The translations under genes and the position numbers were made by a program. From the NCBI RefSeq assembly GCF_000717995.1, contig NZ_JODM01000005.1:124001-188000 (forward strand): a DNA stretch of 64,000 nt, read 5' to 3'. The notes beneath the pieces were generated by a model. It had not been told where the DNA came from. It saw only the letters and a list, made by a program, of their open reading frames with translations, and made no database searches. The number at the start of each line of letters is the position of its first letter. Positions within the stretch are counted from its first letter, which is position 1. Positions 1 to 8,661 of the stretch are shown one piece after another. The DNA comes from Streptomyces violaceorubidus (GTDB lineage: Bacteria; Actinomycetota; Actinomycetes; Streptomycetales; Streptomycetaceae).

Positions 1-904
1 CGCCGGCCCCGCTGTGGTCGATCTCCACGACGATGGGCGACCAGGTCGCGGGGCGCGGCGGCGGGGCGTGCAGCCGCTCGGTCAGCCGGTCGGCGAACCG
101 GGCCACGGCCGCCGGGTCCGGCACCTCCCACTGCACGTACGCGGCGGCCTGGCGCAGCGAGGCGAAACCGCCCTGCGGCAGCGGCGGGTCGAAGTCGTCC
201 ATGGCGGAGACGTACAGCCGGTTCGGGTCGCAGTCCAGGCCCGCCTCCTCGGCCCGGCGCACCAGCGCGTACAGCCGCCTGCGGGCGTCCGCCCGGTGAC
301 CGGGGGTGGGCACCAGCTCGCCCAGCTCCGGCCAGTAGCGCGCCATGACCTCGACGGGCAGCATCCTGCCGACCCGCACGTCCCGTGCACCGGCGACGGC
401 GGAGACCATGCCGACGACCGTGCCGTCGGCCAGCGTCAGCGCCGCGCCGCTGAACCCGGCGGCCAGCGGCTGCCCGTGCCCCGTGAGCGCCTCCAACTGG
501 ACCCACTCGCCGGAGATGAGCGGTCCCGGCAGGGCGCGGTAGGAGGCGAGCATGCCCTCGTCGTACCCCTTGGGGAAGCCGTAGGCGATCAGCTCGGGGA
601 CGGGGGCGGTCCGCTCCGTGCCGGGCCGGGCGAAGACGGCCGGGGTGAGCGGCACCTCCCGGTCCAGCTCCAGTACGGCCAGGTCCCCGAGGTCGGCGGC
701 GCCCTCCCGCCAGCCGCCGTGCACGGCGACCGTGCCGGACAGCTCGCCCAGCTCCCGGCGCCCCGGGAAGGTCACCGTCACCGGCGCGCGGTCGGCCCAC
801 CGGACGACATGGGCGCAGGTGAGCAACCGGCGGGCGGAGACGAGGAATCCGGCGCCGACCTCCTTGCCGCACTCGACGCGGGCGTGCCACGCGGCACCGC
901 TCAT
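1..904 (-). CDS. Trypsin-like serine protease of a VMAP-type conflict system (C-terminus off the left edge)
   Basis: The visible 301 residues begin with a chymotrypsin-fold protease. The triad reads as H32 in LLTCAHVV, D74 in DLGDLAVLEL and S152 in AAGFSGAALT. There is no signal peptide, so it should act in the cytoplasm. From about residue 195 a second domain begins that ends in view with WSPIVVEIDHSGAG. Its helical, Trp- and Arg-rich character recalls the middle and C-terminal regions of vWA-MoxR-associated (VMAP) proteins, but that assignment is tentative. The ATG overlaps the stop of the trypco1-type gene by ATGA, so the two are co-translated, and trypsin/trypco1 pairs are typical of actinobacterial conflict systems. 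MoxR and vWA partners, if present, would lie beyond position 1. The start is fixed by the overlap and by homology beginning at once. Confidence 0.75.
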   Translation of the reverse strand, partial: MSGAAWHARVECGKEVGAGFLVSARRLLTCAHVVRWADRAPVTVTFPGRRELGELSGTVAVHGGWREGAADLGDLAVLELDREVPLTPAVFARPGTERTAPVPELIAYGFPKGYDEGMLASYRALPGPLISGEWVQLEALTGHGQPLAAGFSGAALTLADGTVVGMVSAVAGARDVRVGRMLPVEVMARYWPELGELVPTPGHRADARRRLYALVRRAEEAGLDCDPNRLYVSAMDDFDPPLPQGGFASLRQAAAYVQWEVPDPAAVARFADRLTERLHAPPPRPATWSPIVVEIDHSGAG

Positions 905-1341
905 GACAGCGCGGCGGCGTCCGGGGCCCCGGGACGCGCCGGGGACGGAGGGGTCTCGGAAGGCGTCGGGGACGGCTGCGGCTCGGGGCGCGTCGCGGAC
1001 GGCCGCGGCTCGGGGCGGAACGGGGAGGGCTGCGGCGACCAGCTCAGTCTCACCACCAGATGGCCCTCGGCCGAGCCCTTCGCGATGACCGCGCCGGCCT
1101 CGGCGCTCAGCTTGACCCCGAACTCCAGCTCCACCGCGTCGGGTCTGAGCGAGCCGTCCCGGAAGACCCGCAGTGCGGACGAGGCCGCCGCCCGCACACC
1201 GTCCAGCGAGTCCTCGAAGGTGCGGGCCGCGCGGGCCGGGCCGTCGCCGCGCGAGACCAGCCGGGCGCCGTCCTCGTCCTCGACGCCCTCGGCGACCACC
1301 CGCACGCCGTCCTCGGTCCTGAACTCGACCAACCCGTCCAT
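901..1341 (-). CDS. Trypsin-co-occurring domain 1 (trypco1, CU044_2847-like) protein
   Basis: A 146-residue protein beginning MDGLVEFRTEDGVRVVAE. The beta-rich first 95 residues fit the trypco1 family: an acidic LVEF start, a central alpha segment and GAVIAKGSAEGHLVVRLSW near the end. A Pro/Ser/Arg-rich tail follows. Such proteins accompany cytoplasmic trypsin-like proteases in predicted conflict systems; whether they are substrates or inhibitors is unknown. The start at 1341 is chosen because family-like sequence begins there and a GGGGAG lies upstream, although 11 nt away. An in-frame ATG at 1389 would add 16 unconserved residues and has no visible ribosome site. It is the first gene of the pair and overlaps the protease by 4 nt. 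Confidence 0.72.
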   Translation of the reverse strand: MDGLVEFRTEDGVRVVAEGVEDEDGARLVSRGDGPARAARTFEDSLDGVRAAASSALRVFRDGSLRPDAVELEFGVKLSAEAGAVIAKGSAEGHLVVRLSWSPQPSPFRPEPRPSATRPEPQPSPTPSETPPSPARPGAPDAAALS

Positions 1342-1566
1342 GACGCCGCTCGCTCCCCGTGTGCCGTACGTGTCCGTGCGCAGCACCATTGTGACGGACG
1401 GTACTCGGCCGTGTCCGTCCCGCGCCGCCGCTCCGTTCGGCCCCTGGCGGAAACCCGCCAGGGCGACTAACCGCCGCCCCTGGTCAACTTCCTTGCCCCG
1501 CAGGCCCCCTGAGACTGCTCACAGCACTCGTCACAGCACTCTACGACGACACGAAGAGAGACGTGG

Positions 1567-4500
1567 ATGAGCACAGGACCAGTCAGACGCGGGGCGGCCC
1601 TCCTGTCGGCGGGACTCGTGATCGCGCTGCTGCCGGCCGCAACGGCGGCGGCACAGGATCCGCCCCCCGACCCGGCGCACCCCCCGGCGGCCGCCGCCCG
1701 CGCGGCCGCCCCGCCGGCCGGCACCGCCCGCGCCGTCACCCTCGTCACCGGCGACCGGGTGAGCGTCACCGACCTCGGCGGCGGCCGCCGGACGGTCACG
1801 GTCGAGCGGCCCGAGGGCGCCACCGGGGCCGTGCGCACCAGCAGTTCGGGCGGCCGGACCACCGTCGTACCGGACGAGGCCCTGCCGTACCTGCGCGACG
1901 GCAGCCTCGACCGGCGGCTCTTCGACGTCGACGCGCTGCTGGAGCAGGGCCTCGCCGACGGCGAGAGCGGCGCGCTGCCGCTGATCGTGACCTACGCCGA
2001 GGGCGCGCGGGCCGCCACCCCGCGGGGCGTCGAACGGACGCGGTCGCTGCCCAGCGTGCGCGGAGCCGCCGTCGAGGCCGGCAAGGGCGGGGAATTCTGG
2101 CGGGAATTCACCCGTGGCGGCTCCGGTGTCGACGGCGTGTGGCTGGACGGGCGGGTCACCGCGGCCATGGCCGAGTCCAACGCGCAGATCGGCACGCCCG
2201 AGGCCTGGGAGGCCGGGCTGACCGGCAAGGGCGTCACCGTGGCCGTGCTGGACAGCGGCGTGGACGCCGGGCACCCCGACCTCGCGGGGCGGATCGCGCA
2301 GAGCCGGAGCTTCATCCCGGGCGAGGAGGTCGCCGACCGGCTCGGCCACGGCACGCACGTCACCTCCACCGTGGGCGGCAGCGGCGCGGCCTCGGACGGC
2401 AAGGAGAAGGGCGTCGCGCCCGGCGCCACGCTCGCGGTCGGCAAGGTCCTCGACGACGGGGGCTCCGGCAGCGAGTCGGAGATCATCGCGGGCATGGAGT
2501 GGGCGGCCCGGGACGTGGACGCCGACATCGTCTCCATGAGCCTCGGCTCCACCGAACCCAGCGACGGCACCGACCCGATGGCCGAGGCCGTCAACACCCT
2601 GTCCCGCGAGACCGGTGCCCTCTTCGTGATCGCGGCCGGGAACACCGGCGCCCCGTCCTCCATAGGCTCGCCCGGCGCGGCCGACGCCGCCCTCACTGTG
2701 GGCGCCGTCGACTCCGCCGACCAGGCCGCCTGGTTCACCAGCGCCGGGCCCCGGTACGGGGACAACGCGCTCAAGCCCGACCTGTCCGCCCCGGGCGTCG
2801 GCATCCTCGCCGCCCGCTCCCGGCTCGCCGAGGGCAGCGGCGACTACACCGGCATGGACGGTACGTCGATGGCGACGCCGCACGTCGCCGGGGTGGCCGC
2901 GCTGCTCGCCGAGGAGCACCCCGACTGGAGCGGCGCGCGGCTCAAGGACGCGCTGATGTCCACGTCGAGGGAACTGGACGCCCCCGTGCACCAGTCGGGC
3001 GCGGGCCGGGTCAGCGTGCCCGACGCCGTCCACGCCCAGGTCACCGCGACCGGCAGCGCCGACCTGGGCTTCTACTCCTGGCCGTACGCGTCCAACCAGC
3101 CCGTCACCAGGACGCTCACGTACACCAACGACACCGACGCGGCCGTCGCGTTGACGCTGTCCGTGCGGGGCGCCCCGGAAGGCGTCGCCACCCTCGCCGA
3201 CACCTCGCTGACCGTGCCCGCGCACGGCACCGCCGCCACCACCGTCACCGGTGACGGGTCCAGGGCGCCGGTCGGCACCACCGGCGGGCAGATCGTCGCG
3301 GCCGACGCGGGCGGGAGGACCCTCGCGCACACCGCGTTCGGCCTGGTCAAGGAGGACGAGCGGTACACGCTCACCGTGCACGTCAAGGACCGCGCCGGCG
3401 CCGCGACCCCGGCCGACCTGACGGTGCAGCGGCTCACCGCGGGCGTCGACCCCTTCCCCGCGCACGTCGGCGGTTCCGGCACCCTGGAGCTGCGGCTGCC
3501 GCGCGGGCCGTACAGCCTGTCGTCCTTCCTGGACGTCCGCGGCAGCCACGGCGACGACTCCCTCGGCCTCGGCTTCCTCGCCGCACCCGAGGTCGTCGTC
3601 GACCGGGACCGCGCGATCACCCTGGACGGCCGCGAGCTGCGCGAGATCCGCGCCGAGGTCGACCAGCGCACCGAGACCCGGCAGCTCCTCATGGAGTACG
3701 ACCGCAGCGCGAACGGCTCCGACCTGTTCGGCGCAGTCCAGGTGCCGCTGACGTACGACAGCGTCTTCGCCGCGCCCACCGAGGAGGTCACCGAGGGCGA
3801 CTTCGAGTACCGCACCGTGTGGCGGCTCGGCAAGCCGCTGCTGGAGGTGAAGGGGGTCGGCGAGGCCGTCGTCCAGCCCGGCGGCACCCTGATCGAGGGC
3901 CGCACCCGGCTGCCGCTGGTCGACGTCGGGGACGTCGGGGCCGGGACCCTGCCGGCCGGCGTACGCGGCAAGGCGGTCCTCGCCCGACTCACCGGGGGGA
4001 CCGAACCGGCCGCGCTCGCCCGGGCCGCGCAGGACGCGGGCGTCAGGGCGCTGTTCGTCACCGACGACGCCGCCGGGCGGCTGATGGCCTGGTGGGGCAC
4101 CGAGGACAACGCCGACCGTCCGCTCCAGATCGCCACGGTCTCCGCGGCCGACGCCGCCCGGCTGCGCGAGGCCGGACGCGTCGACATGACCGGCACCCGC
4201 GACACGCCCTACGTGTACGACCTGTCCGAGGGGCACCCGGGCGCCGTGCCCGACCGGGACCTCACCTACCGGCCGGGGCACCGCGAACTCGCCGTGCTCG
4301 ACACCAGGTACCACGCCGCCGAAGCGGCGGGCGGCGGCGAGTTCCGGTACTCCATCACCGACACCTTCCCGGTCGGCCTCGGCTCCCGCGAGCGGATCGC
4401 CCGCCCCGCCGAGCGCACCGAGTACGTCTCCACCGGGCCCGGCCAGCTGTGGCACGAGAGTGTGACGAGCGCCGGTGAGGCGCTGGAGGAGCGCGGCGGA

Positions 4501-5235
4501 CTGGTCGCGTACCGGGGCGGCTCGCGCGCGGAGCTGAACTGGTTCAAGCCGGTGTGGCACCCCTACCTCGGCACCGGGCTCGGCTGGGGACAGCAGCGGG
4601 CCGGGAACCGGCTCCAGTTCAACGCGCCCGGCTGGGGCGACTCGGGACCCGACCACACCGGCTTCGGCGACGTGTGGAGCGAGGACAGCGGCATGTCGCA
4701 GACCACGTCGGTGTACCTGGACGGCGAACAGGTCGACCAGGGGCCGAGTTCCGCCGCGTACGTGTGGGACGCTCCGGCCGACGAGCACACCTACCGGCTC
4801 GTCACCGACACCGCGCTCGACGCGGCCCGCTGGCCGGTGGCGACGAAGGGCCACGCGGAGTGGACCTTCCGGTCGTCGGCCACGCCGGACGACCGGTGGA
4901 CCTTCCTGCCGCTGATCAACCTCTCCTTCGACGTGGACACCGACCTCGCGGGGAAGGTGCGCGCCGGCAAGAAGCTGCGCGTCGGGCTCGGCGCCGCGTA
5001 CGTGGCGGGCGCCCCGGACACCGGGACGATCGGCGGCGGGAAGCTGGAGGTGTCGTACGACGACGGGAAGACCTGGCGGCAGGTCGGGCTGCGCGGCGGT
5101 GACGGGGCGGCGTCCTGGCACGGGACGCTGAGCGTGCCGCGCGACGCGGAGCACGTCTCGCTGCGGGCCTTCGCGCGCGACGACCTGGGCGGCTCGGTCA
5201 CCCAGGAGATCGTGCGGGCGGTGGCCGTGCGGTAG
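1567..5235 (+). CDS. Secreted S8 (subtilisin-like) serine peptidase, large
   Basis: A 1222-residue secreted protease. An N-terminal signal peptide (RR, a hydrophobic run at about residues 10-28, then AAA) is followed by a prodomain. The S8 domain has D229 in VAVLDSGVDAGHPDL, H261 in GHGTHV, oxyanion N359 in AAGNTG and S434 in GTSMATPHVAG, so all four key residues are present. About 700 residues follow the catalytic domain: beta-sandwich-like segments and, near residues 795-860, a PA-like insert with GDVGAGTLPAG. The ATG at 1567 follows GAAGAGAG. An 11-bp direct repeat, TCACAGCACTC, occurs twice just upstream (1519-1529 and 1531-1541). The gene stands alone and ends in a strong hairpin. A long C-terminal part is usual for this Streptomyces subgroup, and its role is unknown. 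Confidence 0.95.
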   Translation: MSTGPVRRGAALLSAGLVIALLPAATAAAQDPPPDPAHPPAAAARAAAPPAGTARAVTLVTGDRVSVTDLGGGRRTVTVERPEGATGAVRTSSSGGRTTVVPDEALPYLRDGSLDRRLFDVDALLEQGLADGESGALPLIVTYAEGARAATPRGVERTRSLPSVRGAAVEAGKGGEFWREFTRGGSGVDGVWLDGRVTAAMAESNAQIGTPEAWEAGLTGKGVTVAVLDSGVDAGHPDLAGRIAQSRSFIPGEEVADRLGHGTHVTSTVGGSGAASDGKEKGVAPGATLAVGKVLDDGGSGSESEIIAGMEWAARDVDADIVSMSLGSTEPSDGTDPMAEAVNTLSRETGALFVIAAGNTGAPSSIGSPGAADAALTVGAVDSADQAAWFTSAGPRYGDNALKPDLSAPGVGILAARSRLAEGSGDYTGMDGTSMATPHVAGVAALLAEEHPDWSGARLKDALMSTSRELDAPVHQSGAGRVSVPDAVHAQVTATGSADLGFYSWPYASNQPVTRTLTYTNDTDAAVALTLSVRGAPEGVATLADTSLTVPAHGTAATTVTGDGSRAPVGTTGGQIVAADAGGRTLAHTAFGLVKEDERYTLTVHVKDRAGAATPADLTVQRLTAGVDPFPAHVGGSGTLELRLPRGPYSLSSFLDVRGSHGDDSLGLGFLAAPEVVVDRDRAITLDGRELREIRAEVDQRTETRQLLMEYDRSANGSDLFGAVQVPLTYDSVFAAPTEEVTEGDFEYRTVWRLGKPLLEVKGVGEAVVQPGGTLIEGRTRLPLVDVGDVGAGTLPAGVRGKAVLARLTGGTEPAALARAAQDAGVRALFVTDDAAGRLMAWWGTEDNADRPLQIATVSAADAARLREAGRVDMTGTRDTPYVYDLSEGHPGAVPDRDLTYRPGHRELAVLDTRYHAAEAAGGGEFRYSITDTFPVGLGSRERIARPAERTEYVSTGPGQLWHESVTSAGEALEERGGLVAYRGGSRAELNWFKPVWHPYLGTGLGWGQQRAGNRLQFNAPGWGDSGPDHTGFGDVWSEDSGMSQTTSVYLDGEQVDQGPSSAAYVWDAPADEHTYRLVTDTALDAARWPVATKGHAEWTFRSSATPDDRWTFLPLINLSFDVDTDLAGKVRAGKKLRVGLGAAYVAGAPDTGTIGGGKLEVSYDDGKTWRQVGLRGGDGAASWHGTLSVPRDAEHVSLRAFARDDLGGSVTQEIVRAVAVR

Positions 5236-5269
5236 ACCCGCGAGCGGCACCGTGCGCCGACACGCGGAC

Positions 5270-5302
5270 GGCGCCGCCTCCCTGGGACGGGGAGGCGGCG
5301 CC
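5270..5302. terminator. Perfect 13-bp hairpin terminator, probably bidirectional
   Basis: GGCGCCGCCTCCC (5270-5282), a 7-nt loop, then GGGAGGCGGCGCC (5290-5302), followed by TGGTTTCT. It lies 35 nt after the subtilase stop and 19 nt beyond the stop of the opposing 19-codon gene, so it can end both transcripts. Confidence 0.8.
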
Positions 5303-5320
5303 GCCTGGTTTCTCGGACCG

Positions 5321-5380
5321 TCAGACCAGCCAGCCGACGAGGTGGATGAGGCCGGCGAGGATGTCGGTGAGAACGTTCAT
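5321..5380 (-). CDS. 19-residue hydrophobic peptide (small ORF)
   Basis: An ATG-to-TGA frame of 20 codons encodes MNVLTDILAGLIHLVGWLV. An AAGGAG ribosome site lies 10 nt before the ATG, and a perfect terminator hairpin lies directly behind the stop, so the unit looks like a complete short gene. The peptide is almost entirely hydrophobic, with one Asp, one His and one Trp. It could be a single amphipathic helix or membrane-inserting peptide. It sits 131 nt downstream of the carboxyltransferase gene on the same strand and could have its own promoter in that gap, where a TACTTA-like -10 is possible. Function unknown. It could be a membrane peptide, a toxin-like peptide or a translated leader, but no downstream gene is available for it to attenuate. 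Confidence 0.6.
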   Translation of the reverse strand: MNVLTDILAGLIHLVGWLV

Positions 5381-5511
5381 GATCGTGCAGCTCCTTGCGC
5401 TGTTCATGTGCGGGGCCCGCCGGGCACCGCTGGGACCTACTCGGGACAGGTGCGCCAACTACGGTCTGCAGCCCGTTGCTTGCACACCGTAAGTATCGTT
5501 GGTCCCTTCGG

Positions 5512-6888
5512 TCACATACGCTCTCCAGAGCGACGATCACCTGTTCCAGGGAACAACTGCTCGCTTGTTCGGATCACGCCAAGCTGGGCCACGTCCTGCG
5601 GACGCAGCCGCAGTTGACCGGCCGTCTCCTCCACCTCCTCCGGCGGGCGCTTCAGGATCGCCGCCGCGTGCTCCGGCGCGATGACCGAGAAGTAGCTGTC
5701 CGGGGTCGCCCAGGTGCTGCCCGGCGCGGCCAGGGCCAGCGCCCCGCCCGAGCCGCCCTCGCCGATCACCAGGGTGGTGACCGGCGTGCGCACCGAGGCC
5801 ACGGCGCCGAACAGGTCCGCGATCGCCGGACCGACCCCCTCCCGCTCCGCCTGCGCGTCGTTGGCCGCGCCCGGCGTGTCCACCAGGGTCAGCACCGGGA
5901 TGCCGAGCCGGTCCGCGAGGTGGAGCAGCCGCGTCGCCGTGCGGTACCCGGCGGGCCGGGTCGCCGTGCCCGTCTGGGCGGCGTACGCCACCGTCCGCCC
6001 CGCGTGCGTGCCGAAGCCGCACAGCATGCCCTCCGGGTCCCGGCCGCCGCAGCGGTCGCCGGACAGGGCGACGCGGTCGGTGTAGTAGGCGTCCAGGTAC
6101 GCCCCCGCGCGCGGGCGTTCGGCGGCGCGGGCCCTGCGCACCGCCTCCCAGCCGTCGGCCGGCAGGTCCCGCGCGCCCAGCGGCCGGGGCACCGGCGCCG
6201 GTTCGCCCGACGGGGCCGTCAGCAGCCGCAGCCACCGCCCCAGCGTCGCGCGCAGCTCCCCGGCCGGTACGACGGCGTCCACGCTGCCCGCCGCCAGTTG
6301 CGCCCCGGCCGTGTACGCCGCCGGATCGGCGTCCGGCGGCCTCACCCGCGAGCCCGCGAAACCGACCTGGGTGCCGGGCAGCGCGAGGACCACGTCGGCG
6401 CCCGCGCCCAGCGTCGCCCAGCCGCCCCCGGTCGCCGGGTCCCGCACCACCGCGATCTGCGCCAGCCCGGCCGCCCGGGTGAGCGCCGACTGCCGGGCCA
6501 CCCGTTGCAGCTGGGTCAGCGCGAGCATCCCCTCCTGCATCCGGCTGCCGCCGGTGGCGACCAACGGCACCAGCGGCAGCCGGTGTTCACGGGCGTACGC
6601 GTACGCCGCCTCCAGCCGGTCACCGGTGCGGTGCCCCAGTGAGCCGCCGAGGAAGCCGAACTCGAAGGAGACCAGCACGGCCGGGGTGCCCTCGACGCGA
6701 CCGGTGCCGCAGACGACGGACTCCGCCTCGCCGGTGCGCTCGGCGGCGCGGGAGCGCGCGGCGTCGTAGCCCGGCCAGCCGAGGGGGCCGTCGGGCCGCC
6801 ACGGGCCGTCCGCGTGGGGGAGTTCGGCGAAGGTGGAGTCGTCGGTCACCAGGGCGAGGAAATCCCGCGCGGTCGGGCGCTCAGCCAT
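5512..6888 (-). CDS. Acyl-CoA carboxylase carboxyltransferase, beta and alpha halves fused
   Basis: A 458-residue carboxyltransferase of the crotonase fold. The N-terminal half resembles AccD without its zinc ribbon (FEFGFLGGSLGHRTGDRLEAA, then VATGGSRMQEG). The C-terminal half, from about residue 265, resembles AccA (YYTDRVALSGDR, LTLVDTPGAANDAQAEREG, GEGGSGGALAL). Such enzymes move carboxyl from carboxybiotin to an acyl-CoA, usually making malonyl- or methylmalonyl-CoA. No biotin carboxylase or biotin carrier is nearby, so those would be shared. The start codon lies inside the end of the MatB-like gene (8-nt overlap), so the two are translationally coupled and probably both supply malonyl-type CoA. 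At about half the combined length of separate subunits plus zinc finger, it looks streamlined, not truncated. Confidence 0.85.
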   Translation of the reverse strand: MAERPTARDFLALVTDDSTFAELPHADGPWRPDGPLGWPGYDAARSRAAERTGEAESVVCGTGRVEGTPAVLVSFEFGFLGGSLGHRTGDRLEAAYAYAREHRLPLVPLVATGGSRMQEGMLALTQLQRVARQSALTRAAGLAQIAVVRDPATGGGWATLGAGADVVLALPGTQVGFAGSRVRPPDADPAAYTAGAQLAAGSVDAVVPAGELRATLGRWLRLLTAPSGEPAPVPRPLGARDLPADGWEAVRRARAAERPRAGAYLDAYYTDRVALSGDRCGGRDPEGMLCGFGTHAGRTVAYAAQTGTATRPAGYRTATRLLHLADRLGIPVLTLVDTPGAANDAQAEREGVGPAIADLFGAVASVRTPVTTLVIGEGGSGGALALAAPGSTWATPDSYFSVIAPEHAAAILKRPPEEVEETAGQLRLRPQDVAQLGVIRTSEQLFPGTGDRRSGERM

Positions 6889-8371
6889 GGTCCAGCGCCC
6901 GCTTCATGATCTTCCCCATGTCGTTGCGGGGCAGCGCCTCCAGGTGGCGGACGACCCGGGGCCGCTTGTGCGGGGCGAGCCGCCCGGCGACGTGGTCGGC
7001 CAGCGTGTCGAGGGCGGGCGGCGCGGCGGGGTCGGCCGGGACGATCCAGGCCACGATCCGCTCCCCGAGGTCCGGGTCGGGCTCCCCGGTGACGGCGGCC
7101 TCCCGTACCGCCGGGTGTTCGAGCAGCGCGTTCTCGATCTCCCCGGCCCCGATCTTGTACCCGCCGCTCTTGATCAGGTCGGTGGCCTTGCGGCCGACGA
7201 TGCGGACATGGCCGTCGGGGTCGCGCACCGCCATGTCGCCGGTGCGGAAGAAGCCGTCCCCGGTGAAGGCGGCGGCGGTGGCGTCGGGGCGGTTCAGGTA
7301 CTCGGTGAACAGGTTCGGGCCGCGCACCTGGATCTCGCCGACGCTCTCCCCGTCGAGCGCCGCGATCGGTGTGCCGTCCTCCTCCACGAGCCGCAGCTCC
7401 ACACCGGGCAGCGGCACGCCCACCGTCCCGGCGCGCGGCTCGCCGTCGGCGCGCACGCCGGGCCGGGGGCCCGGGGGTGTCCACCGGGACGAGCACAGCA
7501 TCAGCGTCTCCGTCATGCCGTACCGCTCGATCACCCGGCGCCCGGTGGCGGCGGCGATCCGCTCGTGGTCGTGCACCGGCAGCGCGGCCGACCCCGACAC
7601 CAGCAGCCGCGCCCCGGACAGCGCCTTCACCAGCTCCGGGTCGGCGGGGAGCGTCTCGGCGATGCGGTGGTACATCGTGGGCACGCCGAACAGCATGGTC
7701 GCGCCGTCGTTCAGCTCCCGCGCCGCACCCTCGGTGGAGAACCTGCCCAGGTGCCGCACGGACCCGCCCCGGCGCAGCGGGCCGAGGATGCCGAGGACCA
7801 GCCCGTGCACGTGGAACAGCGGCAGCCCCTGCACCAGCACGTCGTCGCCGGTCCACCGCCAGGCGTCGGCGAGCGCGTCCAGGGTCGCCGCCAGCGCCCG
7901 CCGGGGCAGGACCGCGCCCTTGGGCGGACCGGTGGTGCCGGAGGTGTAGACGACGAGCGCGGGATCGCCCTCGCCGGCACGGTCCTCGGGCACGGCCCCG
8001 CGGGCCCGCACGTCCACGTCGACGCGCTCCAGGGTGCCGAGAGCGGACGGGAGCTGCGCGCCCGGGGACGCCAGGACGAGGGAGGGCGCGCTGTCGGAGA
8101 GGATGTGCGCCAGCTCCTTGTCGCCGGACTTCGGGTTGAGCGGTACGGCGGCGACCCCGGCCAGCAGCGCCGCGACCACGGCGACGGCGGTCTCCATCGC
8201 CGGGGTGGCCCAGACCGCGACCCGGTCGGCGCCGCCGATCCGCCCGGCCGTGGCGCCCGCCGCTGCGGCGAGTTCCGCGTACGTCAGGGAGCGCTCGCCG
8301 AACCGCAGGGCGGGCCGGTCGGCCGGTGCGCCGGTCGGGGCCGGGCAGAGGGCCGGGAAGAGAGAGGACAC
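6881..8371 (-). CDS. matB: Malonyl/methylmalonyl-CoA synthetase, MatB-like acyl-CoA ligase
   Basis: A 496-residue ANL-superfamily adenylating enzyme. The P-loop-like motif VVYTSGTTGPPKG is at residues 140-152. The hinge region has DGFFRTGDMAV and SGGYKIGAGEIE, the last being characteristic of MatB-type ligases. The catalytic lysine is K487 in RNDMGKIMK. It should join CoA to malonate or methylmalonate with ATP. From memory, S. coelicolor MatB (SCO2444) lies in the same neighbourhood. It is the first gene of a two-gene unit with the fused carboxyltransferase, which suggests a malonyl-CoA salvage or supply module. The ATG at 8371 is preceded by AAGGAG 7 nt upstream. Confidence 0.88.
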   Translation of the reverse strand: MSSLFPALCPAPTGAPADRPALRFGERSLTYAELAAAAGATAGRIGGADRVAVWATPAMETAVAVVAALLAGVAAVPLNPKSGDKELAHILSDSAPSLVLASPGAQLPSALGTLERVDVDVRARGAVPEDRAGEGDPALVVYTSGTTGPPKGAVLPRRALAATLDALADAWRWTGDDVLVQGLPLFHVHGLVLGILGPLRRGGSVRHLGRFSTEGAARELNDGATMLFGVPTMYHRIAETLPADPELVKALSGARLLVSGSAALPVHDHERIAAATGRRVIERYGMTETLMLCSSRWTPPGPRPGVRADGEPRAGTVGVPLPGVELRLVEEDGTPIAALDGESVGEIQVRGPNLFTEYLNRPDATAAAFTGDGFFRTGDMAVRDPDGHVRIVGRKATDLIKSGGYKIGAGEIENALLEHPAVREAAVTGEPDPDLGERIVAWIVPADPAAPPALDTLADHVAGRLAPHKRPRVVRHLEALPRNDMGKIMKRALDHG

Positions 8372-8556
8372 GCGTCGTACTCCTTAGCTGCTGCCCGGGA
8401 ACTGTCGCCCGAGTCCGTCGTTCAAGGCTGCCGGACCGCGCCGGATCCGCGAGGTGGGCCTACCCGCATCCGGGCGGGCGATCTCGCCCCGGCGCGGCGG
8501 CTGTCGACGCGGTGGCCGCCCGGCAGCCCCGGCAGGCCGCCACCGCGATGCGCCGC

Positions 8557-8595
8557 CACGTCCGTACGGTGGCCGCCGTCACGTCCGTACGGTGG
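8557..8595. promoter_or_regulatory. Pair of 16-bp direct repeats upstream of the matB unit (candidate operator)
   Basis: CACGTCCGTACGGTGG occurs identically at 8557-8572 and 8580-8595, a 23-bp period close to two helical turns. Each copy contains the palindrome CCGTACGG. The pair lies in the 290-bp gap between the start of matB (8371) and the stop of the next gene upstream (8662). Apart from this pair the gap shows no gene. A regulator that binds as two dimers on one DNA face is possible; none is identified. Confidence 0.4.
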
Positions 8596-8661
8596 TCGAG
8601 GTCCGGCCGCTGGACCGGGACCCAGAGGGGCGAACGCCGACCCGGTGGTGCGGGGCCCGCG

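Noticed and set aside
1531..5250. A 1239-codon open frame on the - strand opposite the subtilase gene
   Set aside because: It is fully antisense to a gene with complete S8 motifs and a signal peptide. High GC leaves such frames open by chance, and its product is a low-complexity Arg/Val/Gly/Ala string.
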